DNA of 64,000 nt from Prosthecochloris marina (GTDB lineage: Bacteria > Bacteroidota > Chlorobiia > Chlorobiales > Chlorobiaceae), in NCBI RefSeq assembly GCF_003182595.1, contig NZ_PDNZ01000004.1, positions 1 to 64,000 on the forward strand, written 5' to 3'. This document shows positions 18,744-27,384 of the stretch, piece after piece; positions within the stretch are counted from its first letter, which is position 1; each line of letters begins with the position of its first letter. The notes under the pieces were generated by a model that worked only from the letters and a program-made list of their open reading frames with translations, was not told the origin of the DNA and made no database searches. The translations under genes were made by a program, and so were the position numbers.

Positions 18744-21700
18744 TCATGCCTCTTTCCGTCCGAAAGAAATCATTGAAAAAAGATTCCTGATATCGAAGCC
18801 GATCATATAAAGACAAGGTATCAAAACAAGGGTTAGAGGAGTTGCCAGCAGCAACCCCCAACCCAGCGCAAGCGCCATTGGCATCATGGCTGCATCTGTT
18901 CCTCCAATACCGTATGCAAGCGGAAGCAGACCGGCAGCCGTCGTTACCGTAGTAAGCAAAATGGCTCGAAGGCGGTCAGCCGTTCCTTTTGAAACATGAA
19001 CACGCATGTCGATGTTTTTTCCTGATTGACAAAGTTCGTTGAGGTAGTTGACCAGAACGAGAGAATCATTGACAACAACACCCGCCATACCTACAACGCC
19101 GAGGAGCCCGAGAAAGCTGAACACTTCACCATGCAAGGCAAATGCTATCACAACCCCGATGATGGCAAACGGTATCGACATCATGACCAACAGCGGTTGT
19201 GTTACCGAGTTGAACAAGAGTATGAGCAGGAAATAGATTCCAAATGCTGCGACCCCGAAAGCAATGAACAACCCTCGAAGCGATTCTTCGGATTCCTGTG
19301 CCTCCCCTCCGAACACAAGTTTCATCCCGGGAAAATCGCGATTACGTGCAAAACGATTCTCAACCATACCCATAACCTCGATCGGCGTAACGGTATCCTG
19401 CTGAACCTCGGCTGAAACGGTTATCGACCGCTCTCCATCATAGTGATGAAAAATCGAAGGTCCGGCACTCTGCTTGAAACCGGCTACTTCTTTGAGAGGA
19501 ATCAATCGCCCCGTCCGGTTCGGAATAGAGAGATCCTGGAGATATTCAATCTTCTTGCGAGCGAATTTCTGAAGCATCACCCTGAAATCAACCTCCTCCT
19601 CGCCATAACGAACACTGGTAACAACCTGACCGTCATAGGCGGTTCTGACTGTTCTTGCAATGTCCACCACAGACAGCCCTAATCTTGAAAGACGGTCGTG
19701 ACGTATCGATATTTCAATTTGCTCTTTCCCTTCCTTGTCATCCCGATCCAGATCCGTCACTCCGTTGATACCGGACAAGTAGTTAAAAACTGAATCTGCA
19801 AGGGCAGTCCTCCCCTGATCATCGGAACCGACAACCCTTATGGTAACCGGCTTGCCGACAGGCGGCCCTCCCGACACCACGAAAAAAGTGGTTTTTTCCA
19901 GTCCGCCGATTGCCATTGCTTTCTCACGAATATCTGCAACGATCTCGTCGGCGGACCTGCTTCGTGTGCCGTAAGGAGTAAGTTTCACCGCAAGCTCGGC
20001 AAAATTTTCCTGCTCGATAGGAATAATGTCCGCCTGGGTTCCCACCCTTGTTAGATAAGCCGACACCTCGTCTTCCGGCAGCACATCGAGCAGCTTTTCG
20101 AACTCTGACGCTTTTGCCGACGTTGCTTTCAGGGAGCTTCCAACCGGCAATTCGATCCAGATGTTGAATGCATCGGCACCTTTGGTGGGAAACAAAATGT
20201 AGCTCATGTAATTAATACCATAATAGATTGCCCCGCCAAGACTGAGAAAACCGACAAAAACCAGGACGTATCGAAAACGAAGCAGGGAAAAAAGCACTTT
20301 TTCAAACATGTCGCGGACAGGCATAAACCAGTTGCGCATGGTGGACTTTTGACCTTTACCGTCATCTGCATTACCTGAATACAAACCGGGCAATATATGT
20401 GCAGGCAATACAAAAAATGCCTCGATAAGCGACATAAAAAGGGCAAGCGTAATGGTAAGAGGTATCACGAAGACAAATTTTCCCAGCAATCCCGGCATGA
20501 AAAACATCGGCGCGAAAGCCAGAAACGTTGTCAGTATGGTTGTCAAAACAGGTTTATAAACCTGGTAGATACCGTTTACGACCGCATCGACCGGAGACTC
20601 CCCGCGCTCACGCCTCTGAAAAATGTTTTCTGATATGATAATTGCATCATCGACCACAATACCGATAACGATAATGAGAGAGGTGAGGGTAACGCTATCC
20701 AGCTCGACATCAAAAAGGGGCAACAATGAAATCCCGCCGAGCAGGGTAAACGGTATACCGAGCGCAACCCAGAAGGCTGTTCGGATATTGAGAAAAAGAG
20801 AAAGAACAATAAGGACGAGCACAAGGCCTATCATACCGTTTGTCAGCACAATCGAAAGCTGATTCTCTACGTACTGTGAAAAATCAAGTCCGTAAATAAA
20901 CCGGACTCCCTCGGGCAGAAGTTTCTCCTCTTCATTTACCAATTCACGTATCGCTTTGACCGTCCGTATAATATCCGCGGATTCGCTCTTATTGATGAGA
21001 AAAGAAATTGCAGGCTCTCCGTTGATCCTTGACAAAACACGCTCTTCCTCAAAACCATCGGTTACATCCGCAATATCCGAAACCCTGATGATCGGACCGT
21101 CGAAGCTCGAACGGACAACAACATCCTCGACCTCTCGAGGATCTCTGAACTGAGCGAGCGTCACGACGTTTTTTTCACTGGTAAAAGACTCGAGCGATCC
21201 TCCGGTTGCCCTGATATTTCGCTGCTGAATCGCATTGACGACCTCCTGCATGGGAATCTGGAGATTCGTTATCCTGTCAGGATAGAGTTCGACCTGTATT
21301 TCTCTGTCACGGTAACCGTAACGCTGAACACTGGCTACTCCGGGAATGTCTTTGAGTTTTTTTTCAAACAGCCGGGCGAGCTCTCTGAGCTCAGGGTAAG
21401 CCATCTCTCCAGTCAGGCCAACTTCGAGGATTGGAAAAATCGAGGATTTAATATCGGTGATCAACGAAGACTCGGTTACCTCTTCGGGAAAATCCGTTAT
21501 GCGAAAAACAGCTTCCCGGATTTCCTGTTTTACCTCGTCAGGATCCGAAGCATCCGGTTCTATATCGACAATAACGATCGAGACATTTTCCATCGACATG
21601 GAAAAGACACGCTTGATATCGGTAACGCTTTTCAGTTCATCTTCGATCTTGTTGGTGACGTTGAGCTCCACGTCTTCAGGCGCGGCACCGGGATACTGCG

Positions 21701-21848
21701 TGGTAACCACCATCTGTCCGAGATCAACCTTGGGATATTGGGCACGATTGATCTGCCATAGCGTAGCCATGCCGAACAGCAGAACCAGTATCGTCATGAG
21801 ATACGCGAGCATATGACGCTCAGCAAAGAATCGGAAAAGTGATTTCAT
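18744..21848 (-). CDS. RND efflux pump of a different subgroup (third pump)
   Basis: A 1034-residue RND permease with the start FFAERHMLAYLMTILVLLFG and the central relay region IIVIGIVVDDAIIISENIF. It ends in GLLLATPLTLVLIPCLYMIG. It is only distantly related to the two HAE1 pumps here and resembles the RND permeases often annotated simply as acriflavin resistance proteins. It follows the TolC gene by 117 bp, and no adaptor gene separates or precedes it. Either it uses the operon 2 adaptor downstream or its adaptor was lost. Sequence from the 3' end of a gene like this one survives as the pseudogene at 13615-14093. Confidence 0.93.
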   Translation of the reverse strand: MKSLFRFFAERHMLAYLMTILVLLFGMATLWQINRAQYPKVDLGQMVVTTQYPGAAPEDVELNVTNKIEDELKSVTDIKRVFSMSMENVSIVIVDIEPDASDPDEVKQEIREAVFRITDFPEEVTESSLITDIKSSIFPILEVGLTGEMAYPELRELARLFEKKLKDIPGVASVQRYGYRDREIQVELYPDRITNLQIPMQEVVNAIQQRNIRATGGSLESFTSEKNVVTLAQFRDPREVEDVVVRSSFDGPIIRVSDIADVTDGFEEERVLSRINGEPAISFLINKSESADIIRTVKAIRELVNEEEKLLPEGVRFIYGLDFSQYVENQLSIVLTNGMIGLVLVLIVLSLFLNIRTAFWVALGIPFTLLGGISLLPLFDVELDSVTLTSLIIVIGIVVDDAIIISENIFQRRERGESPVDAVVNGIYQVYKPVLTTILTTFLAFAPMFFMPGLLGKFVFVIPLTITLALFMSLIEAFFVLPAHILPGLYSGNADDGKGQKSTMRNWFMPVRDMFEKVLFSLLRFRYVLVFVGFLSLGGAIYYGINYMSYILFPTKGADAFNIWIELPVGSSLKATSAKASEFEKLLDVLPEDEVSAYLTRVGTQADIIPIEQENFAELAVKLTPYGTRSRSADEIVADIREKAMAIGGLEKTTFFVVSGGPPVGKPVTIRVVGSDDQGRTALADSVFNYLSGINGVTDLDRDDKEGKEQIEISIRHDRLSRLGLSVVDIARTVRTAYDGQVVTSVRYGEEEVDFRVMLQKFARKKIEYLQDLSIPNRTGRLIPLKEVAGFKQSAGPSIFHHYDGERSITVSAEVQQDTVTPIEVMGMVENRFARNRDFPGMKLVFGGEAQESEESLRGLFIAFGVAAFGIYFLLILLFNSVTQPLLVMMSIPFAIIGVVIAFALHGEVFSFLGLLGVVGMAGVVVNDSLVLVNYLNELCQSGKNIDMRVHVSKGTADRLRAILLTTVTTAAGLLPLAYGIGGTDAAMMPMALALGWGLLLATPLTLVLIPCLYMIGFDIRNLFSMISFGRKEA

Positions 21849-21965
21849 GCAGACTCGATCAAGTCAAAAGAAAATTAGTGACGAGTAACGAGTGACCAGT
21901 CACGACCCCCCATTCTCTATCATCTATTACCCAATACCTGCTAACCATTAACCAAACAACCCTTC

Positions 21966-23477
21966 TTACTCCTGCGCACGAAGTGCGCTACTCCTTGCTC
22001 CTTGCTCCTCTTCATACAATTCATCCATCAAAGCCTGGTACTGCAACCAAAGTTTCTGGTAATTCAGAGCATTTTCAGCATATGTCAGCTTGGCACTTTC
22101 CTCATTATCCCTGCTCATGATAACAAAAGTGAGATCACCTCTTCCCTGCTCGTATATTTTTATCTCCTCGATGGTTCTCAACCTTGCCGACTCGATCTGC
22201 TCACGGTTCAGTTTCAGAACCCCGTTAAGCCTCATCATCTGCGCATGAAGAGAAGAAAGAGATGCGTCGAGAGAAAGGAACACATCTTCACGATCCTTCT
22301 CGAGCTGAAGTACCTGGAGGCGGTTTCTCTGATAATTCGCTTTAGCAGTTCTGTTTTCAATCGGGAGCGAAAGTTGCAGCCCGATTGCGGCATCTTTTTT
22401 CTCGAGATTGAAAGAGTCCCACCCGTTCTCCTCAGCATTTTTAGCCGTCACTGCGGCAATCAAAGAGAGATCGGGTTTACCTGTTTCTTTCACACCTGTT
22501 GCACCGACATCGAGCTGTTCTTCCCGTAATTCAAATATCCTCAAAACCCTCGATGAATCCTGCAGCTTCGCTCTGGCTGAAACAAGAGACCGGGGAAGCC
22601 GCAGGTCATAAAGATTGAAATCAGGCGTTCCGGTAAGAATAGTGGATGCCTGTACCAGAACAGACAGTTCCGCCTTTAACGCTGAAAGTTGCGAGTCAAC
22701 AAGCCCCAAGTTCTGCTTCCATGTGTTCAAGGCGTCCTGCGCCCTTATCACGTCTACCGAATCAACAAGAAACGCATTGAATTTGCTTTTCGCTCTTTCA
22801 TACTCCTTACGGCTCAGGTGAAGCCTTCTCTCAATTATCCTTTTCTGTTCCTCGAGGTAAACCCAATCGAGGTATTTCGAAATCGACTCGGTAAGAAAAT
22901 CCTCTATGTTCTCTTCAGCCTGAATGACAGCAACATCGACATCATAGGCCTTGAGGTCATATTCCAGACGAGTCAGCTTTCCTCCCCAGTTTCTCAACAA
23001 CGGTTGGGAATACTGCAGCTCTATGCTGTTTTCATAAAATCTTTCCGGATAAGAAAATAGCGGTGCCGCTTCAAAACTGCTTGAAGTACGGTTCAGAGAA
23101 TAGGTAGCCGAAAGCCTCCCCCCCGTATCCCAAAACTGCTTGTTTACGCCTGTCTCCAGTGAAAGGGCATTTGTAAGATCAGGACTGAATACAGCGATTG
23201 TCGACTCTTCACGCGACCATGTCAAAGAAGAAGAAAGGTTCCAGTCAACCTCGCCAAGATTGCTTTGCTGTTCGGCCTGTTCGATCGCACTGGTCAACCG
23301 CTCTTTTTCAAATATGGGATGAGTGTTCTGCAAAAGAGTGACGAAAGCCTCTCTGGTCAAAGGCTCGGCATGAGAGAGTTTGCTCGCAGGAAAAATCAGG
23401 AAAAGAAAAAAAATGCAACAAGAAAAAACAGTTGTTACATACCGCGCGAATCCATTGAAAAGGATCATGTTCGACAT
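21966..23477 (-). CDS. TolC-family outer-membrane efflux protein
   Basis: A 503-residue TolC-like channel with a signal peptide (hydrophobic stretch about 12-32, likely cleaved near SHAEP), so it is not a lipoprotein like the NodT channel. Long heptad-rich helices fill both halves. It is the first gene of a minus-strand run with the third RND pump and operon 2. The last codons (ARSSALRAQE) are encoded by an intergenic repeat also found at 43321-43345, so the C-terminal end appears to have been replaced or extended by repeat sequence. It is probably the channel for one or both downstream pumps. Confidence 0.9.
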   Translation of the reverse strand: MSNMILFNGFARYVTTVFSCCIFFLFLIFPASKLSHAEPLTREAFVTLLQNTHPIFEKERLTSAIEQAEQQSNLGEVDWNLSSSLTWSREESTIAVFSPDLTNALSLETGVNKQFWDTGGRLSATYSLNRTSSSFEAAPLFSYPERFYENSIELQYSQPLLRNWGGKLTRLEYDLKAYDVDVAVIQAEENIEDFLTESISKYLDWVYLEEQKRIIERRLHLSRKEYERAKSKFNAFLVDSVDVIRAQDALNTWKQNLGLVDSQLSALKAELSVLVQASTILTGTPDFNLYDLRLPRSLVSARAKLQDSSRVLRIFELREEQLDVGATGVKETGKPDLSLIAAVTAKNAEENGWDSFNLEKKDAAIGLQLSLPIENRTAKANYQRNRLQVLQLEKDREDVFLSLDASLSSLHAQMMRLNGVLKLNREQIESARLRTIEEIKIYEQGRGDLTFVIMSRDNEESAKLTYAENALNYQKLWLQYQALMDELYEEEQGARSSALRAQE

Positions 23478-23650
23478 AACGTGCGTATCAGAAAATCTAA
23501 CTCAAAGAGATATTTGAAATTTTCTGTAATACATTGCAGCGTAAACGCTTACATGTGCTAACAAACCACGGTAGCGAAAAGTTCATGAAGTTTTCCGGAG
23601 AACAGCAAAGAACTATCGTCGAGCCCCATGGAAATGAGAAAAAAAATTTA

Positions 23651-24262
23651 TCACAGATTTCTCGCAACACCTGCCAGCACCCCGAAGATCCCAACCACTC
23701 CATGAAAAACGGAAACCCCGACAAGATTCGGGATGTAGTAATAAATCAACGCCCAAAGAAGACCGATACAAAACGTCAGAGCGAGGGTTAGCCAGTCTCC
23801 ATAAATGATATGTATGAAAGAAAATGAGAGCGCCGAAAATAAAACAAGCGCCCAACCATTTCTCACCCCGGCAGCACGCATTTCCGCAAACAAAAAGCTC
23901 CTGAACAAAAACTCTTGCATCGGACTGGACAGCAGAAGATAAAAAGGAAAAAACACAGTCATTGCCGGATAAAAAGGTCCCGGTATCAACTTAAGGTAAA
24001 ACAATAATGCAAATAAAGCGGAAAACAGAAGTGTCAATACAATGTTTACCCTCAGTGAAAGACCGAGGTTGTCTACTCTGATCCCAAGTTCGCCAAGAGT
24101 GAACCCCCTATAAATACTGTATACCACGGTCACACAAAAGCTCAGCAGCAACAGGGGCAAACGAAACGTAAAAGGAACGAAACCGGATGCGATCAATGAA
24201 GCAGGAAGAAAAAAAAGAAGCAGCAAAACCGGCAGGAAACGTAAGAACGAGAATTTTTCCAT
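23651..24262 (-). CDS. CPBP-family intramembrane protease homologue
   Basis: A 203-residue membrane protein with about six hydrophobic segments and the CPBP (Abi/Rce1-like) motifs: SSPMQEFLFRS as motif 1 (about 112-122), FSFIH as motif 2 and SVFHGVVGIFG as motif 3. Family proteases use a Glu pair in motif 1; here the first position is Gln (QEFLFR), so catalytic activity is uncertain. Members process membrane proteins or prenylated peptides, or act in bacteriocin self-immunity. It stands alone between the TolC gene and the ATP-grasp gene. No Shine-Dalgarno sequence is evident before the ATG at 24260-24262. Confidence 0.82.
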   Translation of the reverse strand: MEKFSFLRFLPVLLLLFFLPASLIASGFVPFTFRLPLLLLSFCVTVVYSIYRGFTLGELGIRVDNLGLSLRVNIVLTLLFSALFALLFYLKLIPGPFYPAMTVFFPFYLLLSSPMQEFLFRSFLFAEMRAAGVRNGWALVLFSALSFSFIHIIYGDWLTLALTFCIGLLWALIYYYIPNLVGVSVFHGVVGIFGVLAGVARNL

Positions 24263-24398
24263 GGAACAACAGCGAGTTACAAGCTACAATGATTCCGTCG
24301 AGCAGCAAAGTCCATTGCTTCGCAGCCTTCTGCAGCTTTCTTTCAAAGTTTTGTCTTGCTTTTCAACCAACCAGCCGAGAATAAAAGTTCAAAGCAAT

Positions 24399-25373
24399 CT
24401 ATTCGGGGTGAACCAAAGCATGTTCGACAAGCAGATCAACGATCATATCCCCTGTGGCTTCCGACCATCTGTATACAGACTCGATTCCCGGATTCGCATT
24501 TATCTCCAAAACAAAAAGCCGGTTCGGAGAACCAGGATGACCCTTACAGTCCAAAGCAAAAAAACGCAAAGGCACGCTTTCATAAATTGCACTGCACAAC
24601 CTCTTCCACTCTTCGGCAATCTCAATCTGACAACCAATCACCTTACCGCCGATCGAAAGATTGGATGCCGGATGAACCGCAAGCAATAAATCGTCATCAA
24701 AGACCTTATCGCCATACTTAGCGATGTAACTTCTAAAAGAGATCATTTCCCCACGGCCAAGCACTCTCCCATCCGATTCACCGGAACCAGCAGTCAGCTT
24801 CGAAACATTCCGAACACCACCTCCCGTCATTTTTCGAGTTTCACGCTCGATAAGAACAACAGGCCTGCCATCCAGCACCAATACCCTGTATTCCGCTCCC
24901 TGTACCATCTCCTGGAAAAGTATTCCATTGTCATACTCTTTTGCGTATGCGACTGCCTCGGAAACATTCGACGAATCATACAAAAAAGACAACCCGGCTG
25001 CACTCCTGCCTCTGTTCGGCTTGACAACAACAGGATAGGATATTTCAGACAATACCCGCTCGAGCGAAGAAGATTTCTTTCCGCGATCCGAAAGATCCGT
25101 ACCGCCGGTAAATGCAATGAACGTTTTAGGAACCCGTATGCCGTTTTCAGCCAGTATTCTGATCGTCAGCTCTTTATCATCGACCACCGACATCCAAAGA
25201 GACGAATTGAATGGCCATAACTTGAGAGGCCCCGCCCCGAAAAACGCTCGGCTTCCACCTCTTTCAACAACGCCAATACGACCGTTCAACTTGTCGTAGT
25301 AAGTAAAACCGGCTCCCAACCTTTTTGAAGAGGCCGCTATACGGGATAAAAACAATGAGTTGTAACCCGGCAT
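24399..25373 (-). CDS. ATP-grasp enzyme (RimK/ligase-like)
   Basis: A 324-residue protein with ATP-grasp features: an N-terminal pre-grasp part, the ATP-binding segment YPVVVKPNRGRSAAGLSFL (about 113-131), FQEMVQGAEYRVLVLDG and the metal-binding end FVLEINANPGIESV. ATP-grasp enzymes join a carboxylate to an amine or thiol through an acyl-phosphate, for example RimK, glutathione or cyanophycin synthetases. The substrate is not evident and no precursor peptide gene is next to it. The start codon has only a weak upstream purine stretch (AAGATAAG). Confidence 0.85.
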   Translation of the reverse strand: MPGYNSLFLSRIAASSKRLGAGFTYYDKLNGRIGVVERGGSRAFFGAGPLKLWPFNSSLWMSVVDDKELTIRILAENGIRVPKTFIAFTGGTDLSDRGKKSSSLERVLSEISYPVVVKPNRGRSAAGLSFLYDSSNVSEAVAYAKEYDNGILFQEMVQGAEYRVLVLDGRPVVLIERETRKMTGGGVRNVSKLTAGSGESDGRVLGRGEMISFRSYIAKYGDKVFDDDLLLAVHPASNLSIGGKVIGCQIEIAEEWKRLCSAIYESVPLRFFALDCKGHPGSPNRLFVLEINANPGIESVYRWSEATGDMIVDLLVEHALVHPE

Positions 25374-25604
25374 CTTATCTTTTCATAGTCTCTTTTAACG
25401 GAAACAGCAAAAAAAACATAGCAACCACCTCACGAAGCAGCACTGTGAACTTCACATACCGCAATTGACTCGTAAAACAAACAAAGGAAACCTTTACAAA
25501 TCAATATCACGGATCTATCTTGTAATACATAAAAAACACATTACAAAAATTTCAAACCGAATCACCGTCTTTTCAATCACAGCAACCGTTTAACTGTTCG
25601 CCTT

Positions 25605-26186
25605 TTGAGAAAAAAACATACCGATCATAGCGAAAACCGGACATTCGAGAAAATCACCTTTGACGAAAAGAATCCTGCTTGTGGCATTTACGAAGAGTGC
25701 ACCTTCATCCACTGTAACATGAACAATGCCGACCTTTCCGGCATCACCTTTCGAAACTGTCTTTTTGAAGGCTGTGATCTGAGCCTGGCCAGGCTCAGGG
25801 AAACCGGTTTTCAGGAAATTCGTTTTGCCAACTGCAAGCTCTTGGGCATGCAGTTTTGCGACTGCAGGAAATTACTGCTGGAATTCGAGTTCGAATCATG
25901 CCTGCTCAAACTCTCGGTCTTCAACAAGCTCGTCATAAAAAACACCCGCTTCACCGACTGCAACCTGCAGGAGGCCGATTTCACCGGAACCGATCTTACT
26001 GGTACTGTTTTTACAAACTGCGACCTCATGCGGGCGACTTTCGAGCACACAACTCTCGAAGAAGCCGATTTACGCTCAGCCTATAATTTCTCAATAAACC
26101 CGGAAACAAACCGAATCCGCAAAGCCCGTTTTTCCCTGACAGGAGTGACGGGGCTGCTGGATGTTTATGGAATCGAGATTGAATGA
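25605..26186 (+). CDS. Pentapeptide-repeat protein, Qnr-like
   Basis: A 193-residue protein composed largely of A(D/N)LxF-type five-residue repeats (NADLSGITFRNCLFEGCDLS, LQEADFTGTDLTGTVF and others), which fold into a right-handed square helix. Qnr and MfpA proteins of this type mimic DNA and protect gyrase from quinolones. The C-terminal block RIRKARFSLTGVTGLLDVYG resembles the capping helix region of Qnr-like chromosomal proteins. No ATG exists upstream in frame; the best start is TTG at 25605, without a clear ribosome site. A degraded copy of the last 26 codons lies at 33073-33150. Confidence 0.85.
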   Translation: MRKKHTDHSENRTFEKITFDEKNPACGIYEECTFIHCNMNNADLSGITFRNCLFEGCDLSLARLRETGFQEIRFANCKLLGMQFCDCRKLLLEFEFESCLLKLSVFNKLVIKNTRFTDCNLQEADFTGTDLTGTVFTNCDLMRATFEHTTLEEADLRSAYNFSINPETNRIRKARFSLTGVTGLLDVYGIEIE

Positions 26187-26327
26187 GGGGAGAGGCTGAA
26201 TTATTGATCTTTGATACCATCGAAAGAAAAACGGGCAAGTTGTCATGTCGATGCTGCCGCTACTGATCGAGCGGAATCTTATTCTTCGACCTTTAACGGA
26301 GCACCTCATGATGCGGAAAAAACCGCA

Positions 26328-26388
26328 CTCCAACGCCAGGGTTCAGTTGCTGGTCGTGAAGCCGGTCAACTCAATGCCATTGTTAGAA
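26328..26388 (-). mobile_element. attC-like recombination site 1
   Basis: This 61-nt imperfect inverted repeat begins 9 nt after the DUF4180 stop. Read on the minus strand the outer boxes are TTCTAAC (26382-26388) and GTTGGAG (26328-26334). The inner boxes contain AGTTG and CAACT, and the left half starts TAACAATGGCATTGAG, like many integron attC sites. Box sequences only partly match the RYYYAAC/GTTRRRY consensus. The size and its position directly after a gene on the same strand fit a cassette end. Confidence 0.6.
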
Positions 26389-26397
26389 CAATAGAGC

Positions 26398-26751
26398 TTA
26401 TGCAAGCTTCTTTAATGCCGAATCGAAATCGGAAACAAAGAATATGTGGTTACCCCTATTACACTCAATGATGAATGCATTCAATGCGTTACTATTGTAT
26501 TTTTCATATTCGCCTACAATAGCGAGTTGTTTATGATAATTCGATACCTTCTGAAGTATCTCCCCTGCAATACCAGTTCTCAAGTTGAAAAATTGAGGAT
26601 CAAGACTCGTTTCGTTTATAATAATCCTGCTTGCACCCTGATAATCTGCATTACCCAGCAAATCTGTTGCATCCTGAACAGAATTGATTTTAGTTTCAGC
26701 AGACACTTTAGCTATTTTCGAATTTCCGTATTCTAAAATTTCAAATTCCAT
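26398..26751 (-). CDS. DUF4180 domain protein
   Basis: A 117-residue cytoplasmic protein that matches the DUF4180 pattern: DLLGNADYQGASRIIINE, then FFNLRTGIAGEILQKVSNY, then LAIVGEYEKYNSNALNAFI and the end IFFVSDFDSALKKL. The function of this family is not known to me; members are small, widespread in bacteria and often found in mobile contexts. The stop codon lies 9 nt before an attC-like site on the same strand, which fits a gene cassette. Nothing upstream suggests co-transcription with another gene. Confidence 0.85.
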   Translation of the reverse strand: MEFEILEYGNSKIAKVSAETKINSVQDATDLLGNADYQGASRIIINETSLDPQFFNLRTGIAGEILQKVSNYHKQLAIVGEYEKYNSNALNAFIIECNRGNHIFFVSDFDSALKKLA

Positions 26752-26810
26752 TTTCTTGATTCTCCCGAATGTTTTTTTAGTACTGACACTAACTTTTTTT
26801 CTTGTGCATC

Positions 26811-27011
26811 TCAGAAAATAATAGACTTGTTTTTCATCCTGTTCGAAAAGCTCGGTTCATCGATTTCACCTGCCGCCAAAGCCATGACCGCGTTAACAGT
26901 TCCGGCTTCTGACGACTTCGGTCGCCGTCCGTTACTATGCAAAAACACATAGGCAGCAGCCAAATCAAAGACAGACGGCTCGTCGCCGTAATATACCCCG
27001 AAGGGGTACAC
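26811..27011 (-). pseudogene. Death-on-curing (Doc/Fic) toxin with its active-site motif deleted
   Basis: The 66-codon frame reads GDEPSVFDLAAAY and then passes directly to VFLHSNGRRPKSSEAGTVNAV and MALAAGEIDEPSF. In Doc toxins the segment between these two blocks carries the Fic motif HPFxDGNKR. Here it is missing, as if recombination joined two similar AAAY stretches. The N-terminal third of the toxin is also absent. The product cannot have Doc kinase/AMPylation activity. It follows an antitoxin-like remnant (27020-27103) and is best seen as the relic of a toxin-antitoxin pair. Confidence 0.78.
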
Positions 27012-27019
27012 GATGTCCC

Positions 27020-27103
27020 TTACTTGATCGTCAAGCGCTCAGCCACAACCTTTGGCAGGATAACACCTGTCGAAATACCGATCTTCATTACTGTTGCACA
27101 CAT
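27020..27103 (-). pseudogene. AbrB/MazE-type antitoxin remnant
   Basis: Twenty-seven codons from ATG at 27101-27103 to TAA at 27020-27022 read MKIGISTGVILPKVVAERLT after a short leader. This matches the start of AbrB-fold antitoxins (K-x-G-N-S-x-G-x-x-I-P-K-x-x-x). A normal antitoxin has 70-80 residues, so most of the gene is gone. The ribosome site (GAGGTG, 7 nt before ATG) and the upstream palindrome are intact. It lies immediately before the Doc remnant in the usual antitoxin-toxin order. Confidence 0.7.
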
Positions 27104-27121
27104 AAAAATCACCTCGATTTT

Positions 27122-27141
27122 GTCATACCATATGGTATAAC
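27122..27141. promoter_or_regulatory. Palindromic operator of the relic toxin-antitoxin operon
   Basis: ATACCATATGGTAT (27125-27138) is a perfect 14-bp palindrome, extended by two more pairs after one mismatch. It lies about 20 nt upstream of the antitoxin start. This is where AbrB-type antitoxins usually bind to repress their own operon. Its perfect symmetry contrasts with the decay of both genes. Confidence 0.55.
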
Positions 27142-27384
27142 AAAACAAGACCATAGCCAAGAAAGCTTTTCCTCATCATTTTGTCCAGTAAAACCGAGTC
27201 CTGCAACGAGCGATCAAGGATGACCAACATTTCCTTTTGCATCACAGAACATCAAAAACCATGGAATATTTTTTGATTCAGCTTTGCAATAATCCACCCA
27301 TGGAACAATGCGTTCAAAATGTTAAGTATATTATCACCATGGTCAGAACCACATTCCGCTAAATATCTATATCAAGCTTCCCGT

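Noticed and set aside
26187..26327. Minus-strand frame of 80 codons after attC-like site 1 as a further cassette gene
   Set aside because: TTG start, partly antisense to the pentapeptide gene, and no recognisable domain.
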